Assembly: GCF_003312875.1 (NCBI RefSeq)
Contig: NZ_CP015163.1
Span: forward strand, 6,944,001-7,008,000
Direction: 5' to 3'
Origin: Amycolatopsis albispora
GTDB lineage: Bacteria > Actinomycetota > Actinomycetes > Mycobacteriales > Pseudonocardiaceae
DNA: 64,000 nt
Part shown: positions 25,899 to 34,631 of the stretch, one piece after another
Numbering within the stretch: the stretch's first letter is position 1
How the letters are laid out: each line of letters opens with the position of its first letter
Program-made: the position numbers and the translations under genes
Notes under the pieces: generated by a model
What the model saw: the letters and a program-made list of their open reading frames with translations, nothing else
Database searches by the model: none
Told to the model about the DNA's origin: nothing

Positions 25899-26660
25899 CT
25901 ACCGGAAGTCGAGCACGGCCAGCGCCTGGTCGTCGTGACGCTTGGGGCGCGGCCAGCGGACGCGGTCCGGATCGCTCTCCTCGGCTTCACGCACCGCCTT
26001 GAGCACCGCGTGCGCACCCCGCTCCCGCGCGAGCGCCCGCGCCCGCGGCCAGTCGAACAGGTGATAGTCGTCGATCCCGCAGGAAACGCCGTCGGTGGCC
26101 AGCAGCACGGTTTCCACCACCGGCAGCGGCCAGCTCGCGGTGACCGCCTGGCCCGCCGCGGCCGGATCGGCTTCGGCGACCCAGAACCCGCCTTCGGCGT
26201 TGCGCCGCAACCGGACGTCCCGCCCGGTCTGGAGCTTTCCGTTGTCGCGCAGGGACGCGATGCGGTGGTCGGCGAGCAGCTGCGGCCCGCCGCGGCCGAA
26301 CACCACGATCGGGCTGTCCGCGAGCACCAGCCCGTCGAGCCGGTCCGCCGTCCAGCGCACGATGGCCACCGTGCTCGACGGTGACTCGCCGGGCCGGAGG
26401 CCGTTCTCCTCGGCCACGGCGGCGATCGACGCGGCGAGCACGGCGGCGAGATCGGCTTCGGGCGCGGCACGCAGGCCGTCCGCGAGCCGGGCCGAGAGCA
26501 GCCCGGCGTACCAGCCGCCGCTGGGCACGTCCGGGCTCGGGGCGGTGGCGCCGTCCAGCAGCACCACCGCGTTGTCGAGCACCACCAGGTGGTCCTCGCT
26601 GGGGCGCGGCTCACCGTCCGCCCCGACGCCGGCCTGTTCGGCGACCTCGATCACGGGCAT
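25899..26660 (-). CDS. PP2C-like serine/threonine protein phosphatase
   Basis: Protein of 253 residues from ATG 26660, six bases after TATCGT on its strand (leaderless). The PP2C metal and core motifs are degenerate but recognisable: SEDHLVVLDNAVVLLDGAT, LLATDGVSCG, and a terminal KRHDDQALAVLDF. The usual DGMGGH loop is shortened. It could dephosphorylate targets of a Ser/Thr kinase. Divergent from the HTH/Clp-N pair, with two inverted repeats between them. Confidence 0.8.
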   Translation of the reverse strand: MPVIEVAEQAGVGADGEPRPSEDHLVVLDNAVVLLDGATAPSPDVPSGGWYAGLLSARLADGLRAAPEADLAAVLAASIAAVAEENGLRPGESPSSTVAIVRWTADRLDGLVLADSPIVVFGRGGPQLLADHRIASLRDNGKLQTGRDVRLRRNAEGGFWVAEADPAAAGQAVTASWPLPVVETVLLATDGVSCGIDDYHLFDWPRARALARERGAHAVLKAVREAEESDPDRVRWPRPKRHDDQALAVLDFR

Positions 26661-26675
26661 GCGGAGACGATAGCC

Positions 26676-26718
26676 GTCAACGGCGGTTGACACGGCGGCG
26701 TTGTCAACCTACATTGAC
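26676..26718. promoter_or_regulatory. Two GTCAA-N6-TTGAC operators
   Basis: Inverted repeats GTCAA-N6-TTGAC at 26676-26691 and 26703-26718, centres 27 bp apart. The second overlaps TACATT, the probable -10 of the leaderless HTH gene, so a bound protein would repress it. Confidence 0.7.
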
Positions 26719-26722
26719 AGCC

Positions 26723-26932
26723 ATGACGGAAGCGACGGATCTGGCCGAGCGGGCCGGCGACCGCGATCCCCGGGTGGGACTGCGCGCGGTCGCGGCGCTT
26801 CGCCGGTTGCTGGAACAACTGGAAGCGGTGCAGGTGCGCAGTGCGCGGGTGCACGGCTGGTCGTGGCAGGAGATCGCGGGCGAGCTGGGCGTGACCCGCC
26901 AGGCCGTGCACAAGAAGTACGGGAGGAGCTGA
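26723..26932 (+). CDS. Small helix-turn-helix DNA-binding protein
   Basis: Protein of 69 residues. After an N-terminal helix it has WSWQEIAGELGVTRQAVHKK, a standard helix-turn-helix. TACATT seven bases before the ATG marks a leaderless start. It is one base ahead of the Clp-N gene, an arrangement known in many actinomycetes. It probably binds the paired inverted repeats and controls its own pair. Confidence 0.9.
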   Translation: MTEATDLAERAGDRDPRVGLRAVAALRRLLEQLEAVQVRSARVHGWSWQEIAGELGVTRQAVHKKYGRS

Positions 26933-26933
26933 G

Positions 26934-27482
26934 ATGTTCGAGCGGTTCACCGCGGAAGCGCGGCACACCGTGGTCTCCGCGCGGGAGGTGGCGCGGGAGG
27001 CCGGTACCGGGGAGATCCGGCCGGAGCACCTGCTGATCGCCTTGCGCGGCAACGCGCAGGGCCCGATCGCGGAGCTGCTCGACGCGCGGCTGCCCGACCA
27101 GGCCGGGCTCGTCGCGCAGTTCGAGGAGATCCGGCGGCGCGGCGGGCTCAGTGACGCCGACACCGAAGCGCTGGAGCAACTGGGGATCGACGTGCTCAAG
27201 ATCGTGGACGCGGTCGAACGCTCGCACGGCGAGTACGCGCTGGCCGGCCGGGTGCCGCCGCCGCGGCGCCGGTTCGGGCACCTGCCGTTCACCCGCGAGG
27301 CCAAGTCCGCGCTGGAGCGCAGCCTGCGCGAGGCGGTCGAAATGGGCGACAAGCACATCGGCACCGAGCACCTGCTGCTCGCGCTGACCACTCAGCCCGG
27401 CCTCGCCGCCGACCAGCTCGCCGCGCACGGCATCGACCACGCGGGCGTGCGACTGGCGCTAGCCCGCCGCCGGACCGCGTGA
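26934..27482 (+). CDS. Clp N-terminal-domain protein (ClpC N-domain only, no ATPase)
   Basis: Protein of 182 residues with two Clp repeat motifs: RFTAEARHTVVSAREVAREA near the start and FTREAKSALERSLREAVEMG with HIGTEHLLLAL near 145. No Walker motif, so it lacks the ATPase and cannot unfold proteins alone. It may act as an adaptor or bind arginine-phosphorylated or aggregated proteins. Co-expressed with the small HTH protein. Its end overlaps the convergent yczE gene by 24 bases. Confidence 0.9.
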   Translation: MFERFTAEARHTVVSAREVAREAGTGEIRPEHLLIALRGNAQGPIAELLDARLPDQAGLVAQFEEIRRRGGLSDADTEALEQLGIDVLKIVDAVERSHGEYALAGRVPPPRRRFGHLPFTREAKSALERSLREAVEMGDKHIGTEHLLLALTTQPGLAADQLAAHGIDHAGVRLALARRRTA

Positions 27483-28109
27483 CCGCGGCCGCCAGGCGAG
27501 GTAACCGAGCATCCACTGGGTGAGCGGGCCGATCGAGACCGCGTAGAGCACGGTGCCCAGGCCGACGGTGCCGCCGAGCAGCCAGCCGCCGGCCAGCACG
27601 GTGATCTCGATCAGCGTCCGCACCAGCCGGACCGACCAGCCGGTGCGGGCGGCCAGCCCGGTCATCAGCCCGTCGCGCGGGCCGGGGCCGAGGCGGGCGC
27701 CGACGTAGGTGGCGGTGGCGAGCGCGTTCAGCACCACGCCGCCGACCAGCAGCACCACCTGCCAGAACAGGTCGTGCTGATCGGGCAGCACCAGCCGGAC
27801 CGCGTCCACGGTGACCGAGATGATCAGCACGTTGGCCACGGTGCCGATGCCGGGCCGCTGGCGCAGCGGGATCCACAGCAGCAGCACCACCAGCGACGCC
27901 AGCCCGGTGACCAGGCCGAACGACAGGCCGACCTGCTTCATCACGCCTTCGTGCAGCACGTCCCACGGGTCCAGGCCAAGCCCGGCTCGAGTCAGCATCG
28001 CCATGCTCGCGCCGTACAGCGCGAGCCCGCCGATCAGCTGCGTGAACCGGCGTGCGGGATCGACGGTTGCCTTGACGGGGTGCAGTTCCAACTGGGCCAC
28101 ATGTCCCAC
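27459..28109 (-). CDS. yczE: YczE-like membrane protein
   Basis: Protein of 216 residues with about five hydrophobic segments. GLALYGASMAMLTRAGLGLDPW, read through the first helix, is the family sign of the YczE/YyaS group. Proposed roles are transport or cell-envelope functions; none is proven. GTG 28109 is used. It is divergent from a GntR/MocR regulator (yczR), the usual pairing in Actinobacteria. Confidence 0.82.
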   Translation of the reverse strand: MGHVAQLELHPVKATVDPARRFTQLIGGLALYGASMAMLTRAGLGLDPWDVLHEGVMKQVGLSFGLVTGLASLVVLLLWIPLRQRPGIGTVANVLIISVTVDAVRLVLPDQHDLFWQVVLLVGGVVLNALATATYVGARLGPGPRDGLMTGLAARTGWSVRLVRTLIEITVLAGGWLLGGTVGLGTVLYAVSIGPLTQWMLGYLAWRPRSRGPAAG

Positions 28110-28132
28110 TATCGAGAGGATTGGCTCGATTT

Positions 28133-28161
28133 ACCATGACCAATTGGTAATAATTGGCCTG
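28133..28161. promoter_or_regulatory. Probable YczR operator and yczR promoter
   Basis: ACCAATTGGT (28139-28148) is palindromic and a second AATTGG follows within the next dozen bases, giving the spaced AATTGG half-sites expected for a MocR-type regulator. TAATAA at 28148-28153 could be the -10 of leaderless yczR. The site is AT-rich against a GC-rich background. Confidence 0.55.
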
Positions 28162-29604
28162 GTGAACGAGACGATCCCGCCAGGTGGACGGATATCGGGC
28201 AGCCGGCTGGCCAAGATGCTCGGGGTGTGGCGCAAAAGCGGCTCACGGCAGGGCGCGGCCGATCTCGCCGCGGCCATCCAACTGCAGGTGTTCGACGGCC
28301 AGCTCCCGCTGGGCACCCGGCTGCCCGCCGAGCGGGAGCTGGCCGAGGCACTCGGCGCCAGCCGGACCATGGTCGGCGCCGCGCTGGACCGGCTGCGGGC
28401 GGACGGCGTGGTGGCCAGCCGCCGCGGCTCCGGCTCGTGGATCACCTCGCCGCGCAAGGCGTTCCCGGATCCCGAACTGTCCGGCCGCGGCCTGATCGAC
28501 TTCGCGCGCGCGGCCCCGCCCGCGGTGGCCGGGCTGATCCCGGCGGTGGATTCCGCACGGCAGCTGCTCGCCGCCGAGCTGCCCGAACACGGCTACTTCG
28601 ACCAGGGCCTGCCGGTGCTGCGGGACCGCATCGCGGCGCGGTTCACCGCACGCGGCCTGCCCACCACGCCGGACGAGGTGATGATCACCAACGGCGCGCA
28701 CCACGCGTTTGTGCTGGCCCTGCGCATGCTGGCCGGGCCGGGCGACCGGGTGCTGGTCGAGCAGCCCACCTATCCGAACGCGCTGGAGGCCATTCGCGGG
28801 GTGCACGCCACCGCGGTGCCGGTCGCGCTCGGCGACCACGGCTGGGACCTCGACGGCATCGAGGCGGTCCTGCGGCAGGCGTCACCCCGGCTGGCGTACC
28901 TGGTCGTCGACTTCCACAACCCGACCGGGCACCGGCTCGACGCGGCCGGGCGCGAACGGCTCGGCTCGCTGCTGACCCGCGCCCGCACGCCGGCCGTGGT
29001 CGACGAAACCCTGGTGGAGCTGGATCTCGAAGGCGATCCGGTGGACGGGCCGCCGCCGCTGGGCAGGTTCGCGCCGGACTGGACGATCACCATCGGCTCG
29101 GCGTCCAAATCGCACTGGGGCGGACTGCGGATCGGCTGGATGCGGGCGCCGGAGGAACTGCTCGGACGGTTGCGGTCGGCCCGGTACGCGGTCGATCTCG
29201 GGTCGCCGGTGCTGGAGCAGCTGGTGTTCGCCGAGCTGCTCGCCGACCCGCGACCGCGCATGGCCGAACGCCGCGAGGAACTGCGCGACCGCCGGGACGC
29301 GCTGGTCGGCGCGTTGCGGTGGTACTGCCCGGACTGGGAGTTCCGCGTGCCGTCCGGTGGGCTGTCGGTGTGGTGCAAGCTGCCGGAGCCGATGAGCACC
29401 CGGCTCGCGGTGACCGCGGCCAATCACGGGCTGCAGATCGCGCCCGGTTCGCGGTTCGGGGTGCACGGCGGCCTGGAGCGGCGGCTGCGCCTGCCGTTCG
29501 CGCTGCCCGCCGAGCAGATCCACGACGCGGTGCGGCGGCTGAGCACCGCGGCGGCCGCGGTCCGCGGCGGCGACCGCTCCGGCCTCGACGTGCCGGTGGC
29601 CTGA
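28162..29604 (+). CDS. yczR: MocR-family (GntR + aminotransferase-like) transcriptional regulator, YczR type
   Basis: Protein of 480 residues from GTG 28162. The N-terminal wHTH has LPLGTRLPAERELAEALGAS and VVASRRGSGSWI. A fold-type I aminotransferase domain follows, with the PLP lysine at K316 in SASKSHWGGLRIGW. MocR proteins use PLP as an effector rather than as an enzyme cofactor. The divergent neighbour yczE is the likely target. It is monocistronic. Confidence 0.9.
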   Translation: MNETIPPGGRISGSRLAKMLGVWRKSGSRQGAADLAAAIQLQVFDGQLPLGTRLPAERELAEALGASRTMVGAALDRLRADGVVASRRGSGSWITSPRKAFPDPELSGRGLIDFARAAPPAVAGLIPAVDSARQLLAAELPEHGYFDQGLPVLRDRIAARFTARGLPTTPDEVMITNGAHHAFVLALRMLAGPGDRVLVEQPTYPNALEAIRGVHATAVPVALGDHGWDLDGIEAVLRQASPRLAYLVVDFHNPTGHRLDAAGRERLGSLLTRARTPAVVDETLVELDLEGDPVDGPPPLGRFAPDWTITIGSASKSHWGGLRIGWMRAPEELLGRLRSARYAVDLGSPVLEQLVFAELLADPRPRMAERREELRDRRDALVGALRWYCPDWEFRVPSGGLSVWCKLPEPMSTRLAVTAANHGLQIAPGSRFGVHGGLERRLRLPFALPAEQIHDAVRRLSTAAAAVRGGDRSGLDVPVA

Positions 29605-29624
29605 ACCGGGCCGGAAAAGCACGA

Positions 29625-29700
29625 TGCGGCCGGTGCGCTGGATCTGGTCCGTCGCTTCCAGGGAGGTGAAACGGCGATGGAATCCAGCGCACCGGCCGCA
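29625..29700. repeat. Perfect 19-bp inverted repeat around a ribosome site
   Basis: TGCGGCCGGTGCGCTGGAT (29625-29643) is the exact reverse complement of 29682-29700. The 38-base loop holds GGGAGGTGA and the ATG at 29677. Confidence 0.9.
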
Positions 29701-29814
29701 CGGCCGCCGCAGCTTCCCGGCACAGCCCCTCGACGTGCCGGGAAGCGCGCGGCCTCAGGCTCGTACCGGGTGGTTGCCGCTGCTCGGCGCGGTGAGCAGC
29801 GACGCCCGGTATGA
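29677..29814 (+). CDS. Candidate small protein of 45 residues
   Basis: ATG 29677 follows GGGAGGTGA at good spacing. The protein is MESSAPAARPPQLPGTAPRR and so on to RRGEQRRPV: very basic (rich in Arg/Pro/Ala) with no cysteine or membrane segment. The terminator-like hairpin begins 10 bases after its stop. The strong ribosome site inside the loop of a 19-bp stem is the main evidence; the codon pattern is not decisive. Could be spurious. Confidence 0.35.
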   Translation: MESSAPAARPPQLPGTAPRRAGKRAASGSYRVVAAARRGEQRRPV

Positions 29815-29824
29815 GCCCGGTGCG

Positions 29825-29861
29825 GGCCCCGGCGCCGCAGGGGCAGTGCGGCGCCGGGGCC
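29825..29861. terminator. 15-bp hairpin between convergent genes
   Basis: GGCCCCGGCGCCGCA (29825-29839) pairs perfectly with 29847-29861 across a seven-base loop. No T-run; the stem alone is strong enough to serve as an actinomycete terminator. Confidence 0.75.
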
Positions 29862-30026
29862 AGGTCCCGAACCGGCCGGGCGCGGTCGGCCGAACGGGAA
29901 GAATGGTGGGCGAATGGAACAACGAGCACCCCGGTGAATGGCGCAGGAACAAGACTCCGAACGGCTCAGCCACGGAGAAGTTGATCTTGAACTGAACGCA
30001 GTTCTCCCCGTGGGACCGGGTTGGCG

Positions 30027-31124
30027 TCAGTCGGGGGAGGTGGTCGGCAGGGCGGCGTCCCTGCCCGCACCGTCGGCCGCGTGGTCGCGGCTGGTGCCGA
30101 TCAGCCGGAGCTGGGTGGTGCTGTCCGCGGACGGCAGCACGCCGAAGTGGCCGCGGCCGCCGTTGTTGTCCTGACCGGGATGCGCGGACGCGGAATGCCC
30201 GGCGGGCGCGCAGGGTGGGGCCGCCGGAGCGCCGCCACCGGGGGCGCCGCCTCCGCCGCCACCACCGGCGCGAACCTTCGTGGTGTTCTCGTCCGGCTTG
30301 GGCGCGGGCGCCGCGGGGACGGGCTGGTGCTGCTTGACGGGTGCGGTGACGGTGACCGGTTGCGCGGGCGTGACCCTGGCTGGCTCCGGCTTGTCGACCG
30401 GCACCTGGGTGGTGCTTTCGGCGTCGTTCGTGCTGACCGGCTCGACCACCGCGACCGTGCTGGTGCTGCCGCGCGAGTCGGCGGTGGCCGGGGCGGGCCA
30501 GGCGTCGAAACCGCTGTCCAGGTCGGGAAGGGTGACCACCACGTCCGGGCCGGGGCAGTGCTGGATCGGCGCCACGATGGGCGCGACGATCGGCTTGAGC
30601 ACCGCGTCACCGACCGAGCCGACCGTGCTGGTGACCGCGTTCAGCACACCGCCGACGGTGTTCACCAGCCCGCCGAGCAGGCCGCCACCGCTGGACTTCT
30701 TCACCGGCTCCGGCTCTGGTTCCGCCTCGGTGGCCGCGCTGGTGGTCATCAGGGTGCCCGCTGGGTCGTCTTCGGCGTTCTCGGCTGGCGTGCTGGTCTT
30801 GGTGGGCTTCGGTTTTGCCGCCTGGGTACTGGTTTTCCCGGTCGCCTGCGTGGGCTCGGAGGCCTCGGACGGCTTCTCGGTGGCGGGATCGCTGCTCGCC
30901 GGGGCTGCGGTGCTTCCGGAGCTTTCGGTGTGTTCGGCGGAGGCCGTGGTGCTGGTCTGGCCGGTGCCGCTGGAGGTGCTGGTGTCGTCAGCCCAGGCCG
31001 ACGAGGTGAAGGCGACGGTGAGCGTGGCGCCGGCGACGGTGAGGCCCGCGGTGATCAGCACGCGGCGCGCGGCAGCACGGACGACGGAGCGGCGCTCCGT
31101 TTCCGTCGTGCTGTGCACCGCCAT
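30027..31124 (-). CDS. Large exported Ser/Thr/Pro-rich protein, unknown function
   Basis: Protein of 365 residues from ATG 31124. A long positively charged N-terminus with RRVLITAGLTVAGATLTVAF and a cleavage site near SSAWA-D marks export. The mature part is Thr/Ser/Pro/Ala-rich, then a short hydrophobic Gly-rich patch (GGGLLGGLVNTVGGVLNAVT), and a Gly-run near the C-terminus (AGGGGGGGAPGGGAP). One cysteine pair is possible (QHCPG and PPCAP). It looks like a wall or surface protein. No family recognised. Confidence 0.6.
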   Translation of the reverse strand: MAVHSTTETERRSVVRAAARRVLITAGLTVAGATLTVAFTSSAWADDTSTSSGTGQTSTTASAEHTESSGSTAAPASSDPATEKPSEASEPTQATGKTSTQAAKPKPTKTSTPAENAEDDPAGTLMTTSAATEAEPEPEPVKKSSGGGLLGGLVNTVGGVLNAVTSTVGSVGDAVLKPIVAPIVAPIQHCPGPDVVVTLPDLDSGFDAWPAPATADSRGSTSTVAVVEPVSTNDAESTTQVPVDKPEPARVTPAQPVTVTAPVKQHQPVPAAPAPKPDENTTKVRAGGGGGGGAPGGGAPAAPPCAPAGHSASAHPGQDNNGGRGHFGVLPSADSTTQLRLIGTSRDHAADGAGRDAALPTTSPD

Positions 31125-31471
31125 CACCACCGTCCTGGACCGGGTGCCCGGAAGATCTTCGGTTCGCTGGGGACGGGGGAAGCTCCGAACCAACGACGGA
31201 CCCCCGGGTTCGCCTTCTTTCTAGCATTCGAGTGGAGTGTTTCACTTCGATCGCGTTCGATCCACCCCGGAAGGCGGAACAGAGCTACCGTGCCCGGTGG
31301 CTCTCCGCTGGTTGTTGATCACTCACCGTTGCCCGCCCGGGGGGCCGCTCGGCCACCCGGTTGCGCTGAGTGTAACTACCCGATCGGCTGTCCGGAGTCG
31401 TCCGCCGGATCCCGCCCGCCCCGCGTGTCGTCCCATCGCCCGGAGTTCGTCGACCGGCGGAAGGGGCCACG
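31125..31471. promoter_or_regulatory. Divergent intergenic region
   Basis: A 347-base region between the exported protein and the sigma gene, presumed to hold both promoters. I see short inverted repeats (AGTG-TTT-CACT near 31235 and GATCG-CGTT-CGATC near 31247) and TAACTA near 31374 as a possible -10, but none is convincing. Confidence 0.3.
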
Positions 31472-32029
31472 GTGTCCGATGTGGACTTCGGTGCGGTGGT
31501 GCCGAAAGCGCTCACCGGCGAGCGCGGCGCGCTCGACCTGCTCGCACGGGCCTGCGTGCGGCTCGCGCTCCGGGTCGCGCGTGCCCACCGGCTCGCCGAC
31601 GCCGACGCGTGGGACGTCGGCCAGGACACCTGGATCGCGCTCGCCGCGCGGCTGGCCACGGTCCGCGAACCGGCGCGGCTGCCGGGGTGGCTGGTCACCA
31701 CCGCGCGCCGGTGCGTGCTGCGGGTGCTCGCCGGGCGGCGCCGGGAAGTGCTCTGCTTGCCGCCGGACCGGCCCGACGGCTCGCCGGGGCCGGAAGCCGA
31801 GGCGCTCGCCGCGGAACGCGGTCGCGTTTTCTGGGCCCTGGCCGGGCGATTGCCCGCGCGGCACCGGCGGTTGCTGCGGCTGCTCGCCGAGCGTCCGGAG
31901 CTGACGCAGGCACAACTCGCGGCGGAACTCGGCGTCGCCCCCGGCAGCGTCGGCCCCCTCCGGCGGCGATGCTTCGACCGAATGCGCCGCCTGCTGACCG
32001 AGGCAGGCTGGGACCCCCGAGCGCCCTGA
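31472..32029 (+). CDS. ECF-type sigma factor
   Basis: Protein of 185 residues from GTG 31472 behind GGAAGGGG. Region 2 includes ADADAWDVGQDTWIALAARL and PARLPGWLVTTARR; region 4 is LPARHRRLLRLLAE with the helix-turn-helix TQAQLAAELGVAPGSVGPLR. It lacks an obvious anti-sigma neighbour. The region 4 recognition helix is unusual (GSVGPLRRRCFDRM). Divergent from the exported low-complexity protein, which could be its target. Confidence 0.82.
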   Translation: MSDVDFGAVVPKALTGERGALDLLARACVRLALRVARAHRLADADAWDVGQDTWIALAARLATVREPARLPGWLVTTARRCVLRVLAGRRREVLCLPPDRPDGSPGPEAEALAAERGRVFWALAGRLPARHRRLLRLLAERPELTQAQLAAELGVAPGSVGPLRRRCFDRMRRLLTEAGWDPRAP

Positions 32030-32054
32030 CCCCACGCGGCGGCTTGTCGAGGGG

Positions 32055-33221
32055 CTAGGTCGCCAGTTTGTGGAGTCGCTCGATCGCGTCATCGAGCACC
32101 TCGTCGCGCTTACAGAACGCGAACCTCAGCACGTGCTGCCACTCGTCCGGGTGGTCTGTGAACACCTTGACCGGAACGGCCGCCACGCCGACCCGCTCCG
32201 GCAGCTGCCAGGCCAGTTCCGCGGCGTCGGTGAAGCCGAGCGGGCGCACGTCCGCGCAGATGAAATAGGTACCCGCGCTCGGGCGCACGGCGAATCCGGC
32301 CTCGGCCAGGCCGGTGGCGAGCCGGTCGCGCTTGGCCGCCAGCGAGGTCCGCAGCCGCTCGGCCCAGTCCAGCTCGTGCTCCAGCGCGTACGCCACCGCG
32401 GGCTGCAGCGGACCACCCGAGACGAAGGTGATGAACTGCTTCGCCGCCTTCACCGCGGCCACCAGCTCCGGCGTCGAGCAGACCCAGCCGATCTTCCAGC
32501 CGGTGCAGTTGAAGGTCTTGCCCGCGCTGGAAATCCCGACCGTGCGCTCGCGCATCCCGGGGAAGCCGGCCAGCGGCAGGTGCTCGGCGTCGTCGAAGAC
32601 CAGGTGCTCGTAGACCTCGTCGGTGATGGCGAGCAGGTCGCGGTCCACGCAGATCGCGGCCAGCTCGGCCAGCTCGGCTCGGGTGAACACCGTGCCGGTC
32701 GGGTTGTGCGGCGAGTTGACCAGGATCGCCCTGGTCTTGGGCGTGACCGCCGCGCGCACGGCGTCGGTGTCCAGCGCGAACCGGCCGTCCCGCTCGACCA
32801 GCGAAACCACCCGCCGCGAGGCGCCGGCGAGCGCGACGGCGGCCGCGTACGAGTCGTAGTACGGCTCGATCACGATCACCTCGTCGCCGGGCTCGGTCAG
32901 CGCCAGCAGGCTGGCGGCGATCGCCTCGGTGGCGCCCGCGGTGACGAGGATCTCCCCATCGGGGTCGTATTCGAGGCCGTAGCGGGCGCGGTGCGCCGAG
33001 ATCGCCCGGCGCAGCTCGGGGCGGCCGGGGCCCGGCGGGTACTGGTTCAGGCCGCCGAACAGCGCGTCCTTCGCCGCGTCGAGCATCGCGGCCGGGCCGT
33101 CGGTGTCGGGAAAACCCTGGCCGAGGTTGATCGCGCCGGTGGCCGTGGCCAAGGCGGTCATCTCCGCGAAGATGGTCGAGGTGAACGGCTGCAGGCGAGG
33201 GACTAGAGCTGGTTGACGCAC
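32055..33221 (-). CDS. dapC: PLP aminotransferase, N-succinyldiaminopimelate aminotransferase type (DapC)
   Basis: Protein of 388 residues of fold type I class. NLGQGFPDTDGP near 32, SPHNPTG near 170 and the PLP lysine K235 in SSAGKTFNCTGWKIGW are intact. It closely resembles M. tuberculosis Rv0858c (DapC), which acts in lysine/diaminopimelate synthesis. Methionine/kynurenine aminotransferase (YbdL-type) is the alternative. GTG 33221 is used. Divergent from the DUF445 gene. Confidence 0.82.
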   Translation of the reverse strand: MRQPALVPRLQPFTSTIFAEMTALATATGAINLGQGFPDTDGPAAMLDAAKDALFGGLNQYPPGPGRPELRRAISAHRARYGLEYDPDGEILVTAGATEAIAASLLALTEPGDEVIVIEPYYDSYAAAVALAGASRRVVSLVERDGRFALDTDAVRAAVTPKTRAILVNSPHNPTGTVFTRAELAELAAICVDRDLLAITDEVYEHLVFDDAEHLPLAGFPGMRERTVGISSAGKTFNCTGWKIGWVCSTPELVAAVKAAKQFITFVSGGPLQPAVAYALEHELDWAERLRTSLAAKRDRLATGLAEAGFAVRPSAGTYFICADVRPLGFTDAAELAWQLPERVGVAAVPVKVFTDHPDEWQHVLRFAFCKRDEVLDDAIERLHKLAT

Positions 33222-33250
33222 AAGGGTGAATCTTCACGGAGAATGGCGGT

Positions 33251-34537
33251 GTGGAGCAACTGACGAAACCCGCCGACCCCCCGGGCGGACTGGCCGGCGA
33301 GGAGGCCAAGCGCGCCGGGCTGCGGAAGATGAAGCTGGTCGCGCTGTCCTTCCTCGGCGGCGCGTTCGTGATCTTCCTGCTGACCAGCTGGGCGCAGTCA
33401 GCGGGCTGGCCGGGCTGGGTGGGTTACGTCCGCGCGGCCGCCGAAGCGGGCATGGTCGGCGCGCTGGCCGACTGGTTCGCGGTGACCGCGTTGTTCCGGC
33501 ACCCGCTCGGGATCAAGATTCCGCACACCGCGATCATCCCGAACAAGAAGGACGCGCTGGGCAAGAGCCTCGGCGACTTCGTCGGCAGCAACTTCCTGTC
33601 CGAGGCCGTGGTCCGCGACAAGCTGCGCCGCGTCGGCATCTCCGAGCGCCTCGGCGGCTGGCTCGCACAACCGGAGAACGCGGACCGCGTGACCTCCGAA
33701 CTGGCCACCGTGCTGCGTGGCGCGGTGACCGTGCTCCGGGACGACGACGTGCAGGCCGTGGTCGAGCAGGCGGTCACCCGCCGCCTGCTGGACCGGCCGT
33801 GGGGGCCGCCGCTGGGCAGGCTGCTGGCCTCGGTGTTCGCCGACGGCGCCCACCACAAGCTGGTCGACCTGCTGTGCGACCGCGGGTACGAATGGGTGCG
33901 CGACAACCACACCTCGATGCTCCGGGTGGTCTCGGACCGCGCGCCGAGCTGGTCGCCGAAGTTCGTCGACGAGATGCTCGCGGACAAGGTCTACGGCGAG
34001 GTGCTGTCGTTCGCGTGGGCCATCAAGACCGACGTGAACCACCCGATGCGCCTCGCGCTGGACAAGTTCCTCGCCGAGTTCGCGCAGGACCTGCAGACCG
34101 ATCCGAAGACGATGGAACGCGCGGAGCAGGTCAAGCAGCAGGTGATCGAGCACCAGGAGGTGCAGAAGCTGATCGGCTCGGCGTGGGGCACGGCGAAGGC
34201 CATGCTGCTCACCGCCGCCGAGGACCCGTCGAGCGAACTGCGCAAGCGCGTGCGCGACGGCCTGCTCAGCCTGGGCGCCAAGCTGAAGTCCGACGACGGC
34301 CTGCGCGACAAGGTGGACGGCTGGGTCGAGGGCGCGGCGGCGCACGTCGTGCTGAACTACTCGAGCGAGATCACCACGATCATCACCGACACCGTGGAGC
34401 GCTGGGACGCCGAGGAGACCTCGCGCAAGATCGAGCTCCAGGTGGGCCGGGACCTGCAGTTCATCCGGATCAACGGCACCGTGGTCGGCGCGCTGGCCGG
34501 GCTGGTCATCTACACCATCGCGCAACTGCTCTTCTGA
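33251..34537 (+). CDS. DUF445 membrane-associated protein
   Basis: Protein of 428 residues. A hydrophobic helix near 30-50 and ADWFAVTALFRHPLGIKIPHT are characteristic; then a long helical region with FVGSNFL and LADKVYGEV, and a C-terminal membrane helix (GTVVGALAGLVIYTIAQLLF). Function unknown across the family (Pfam DUF445). GTG 33251 is used, 12 bases after CGGAG. No partner. Confidence 0.9.
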   Translation: MEQLTKPADPPGGLAGEEAKRAGLRKMKLVALSFLGGAFVIFLLTSWAQSAGWPGWVGYVRAAAEAGMVGALADWFAVTALFRHPLGIKIPHTAIIPNKKDALGKSLGDFVGSNFLSEAVVRDKLRRVGISERLGGWLAQPENADRVTSELATVLRGAVTVLRDDDVQAVVEQAVTRRLLDRPWGPPLGRLLASVFADGAHHKLVDLLCDRGYEWVRDNHTSMLRVVSDRAPSWSPKFVDEMLADKVYGEVLSFAWAIKTDVNHPMRLALDKFLAEFAQDLQTDPKTMERAEQVKQQVIEHQEVQKLIGSAWGTAKAMLLTAAEDPSSELRKRVRDGLLSLGAKLKSDDGLRDKVDGWVEGAAAHVVLNYSSEITTIITDTVERWDAEETSRKIELQVGRDLQFIRINGTVVGALAGLVIYTIAQLLF

Positions 34538-34631
34538 TTTCCGCGGCCGTGGTGTCGAATGGCGGCGCGTCCGTTCGTAGCCAAGGTGAGAGACCGGCAA
34601 CGGGCCGGTCGCCGCTCACCGGAGGCTCACC

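Larger units (their letters stand above)
29605..30026. other. Intergenic region with nested hairpins and a possible small gene
   Basis: A 422-base stretch between the convergent yczR and an exported protein. It holds a 19-bp inverted repeat, a 45-codon ORF and a 15-bp hairpin, each listed separately. The remaining sequence from 29862 to 30026 shows nothing I recognise. Confidence 0.6.
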
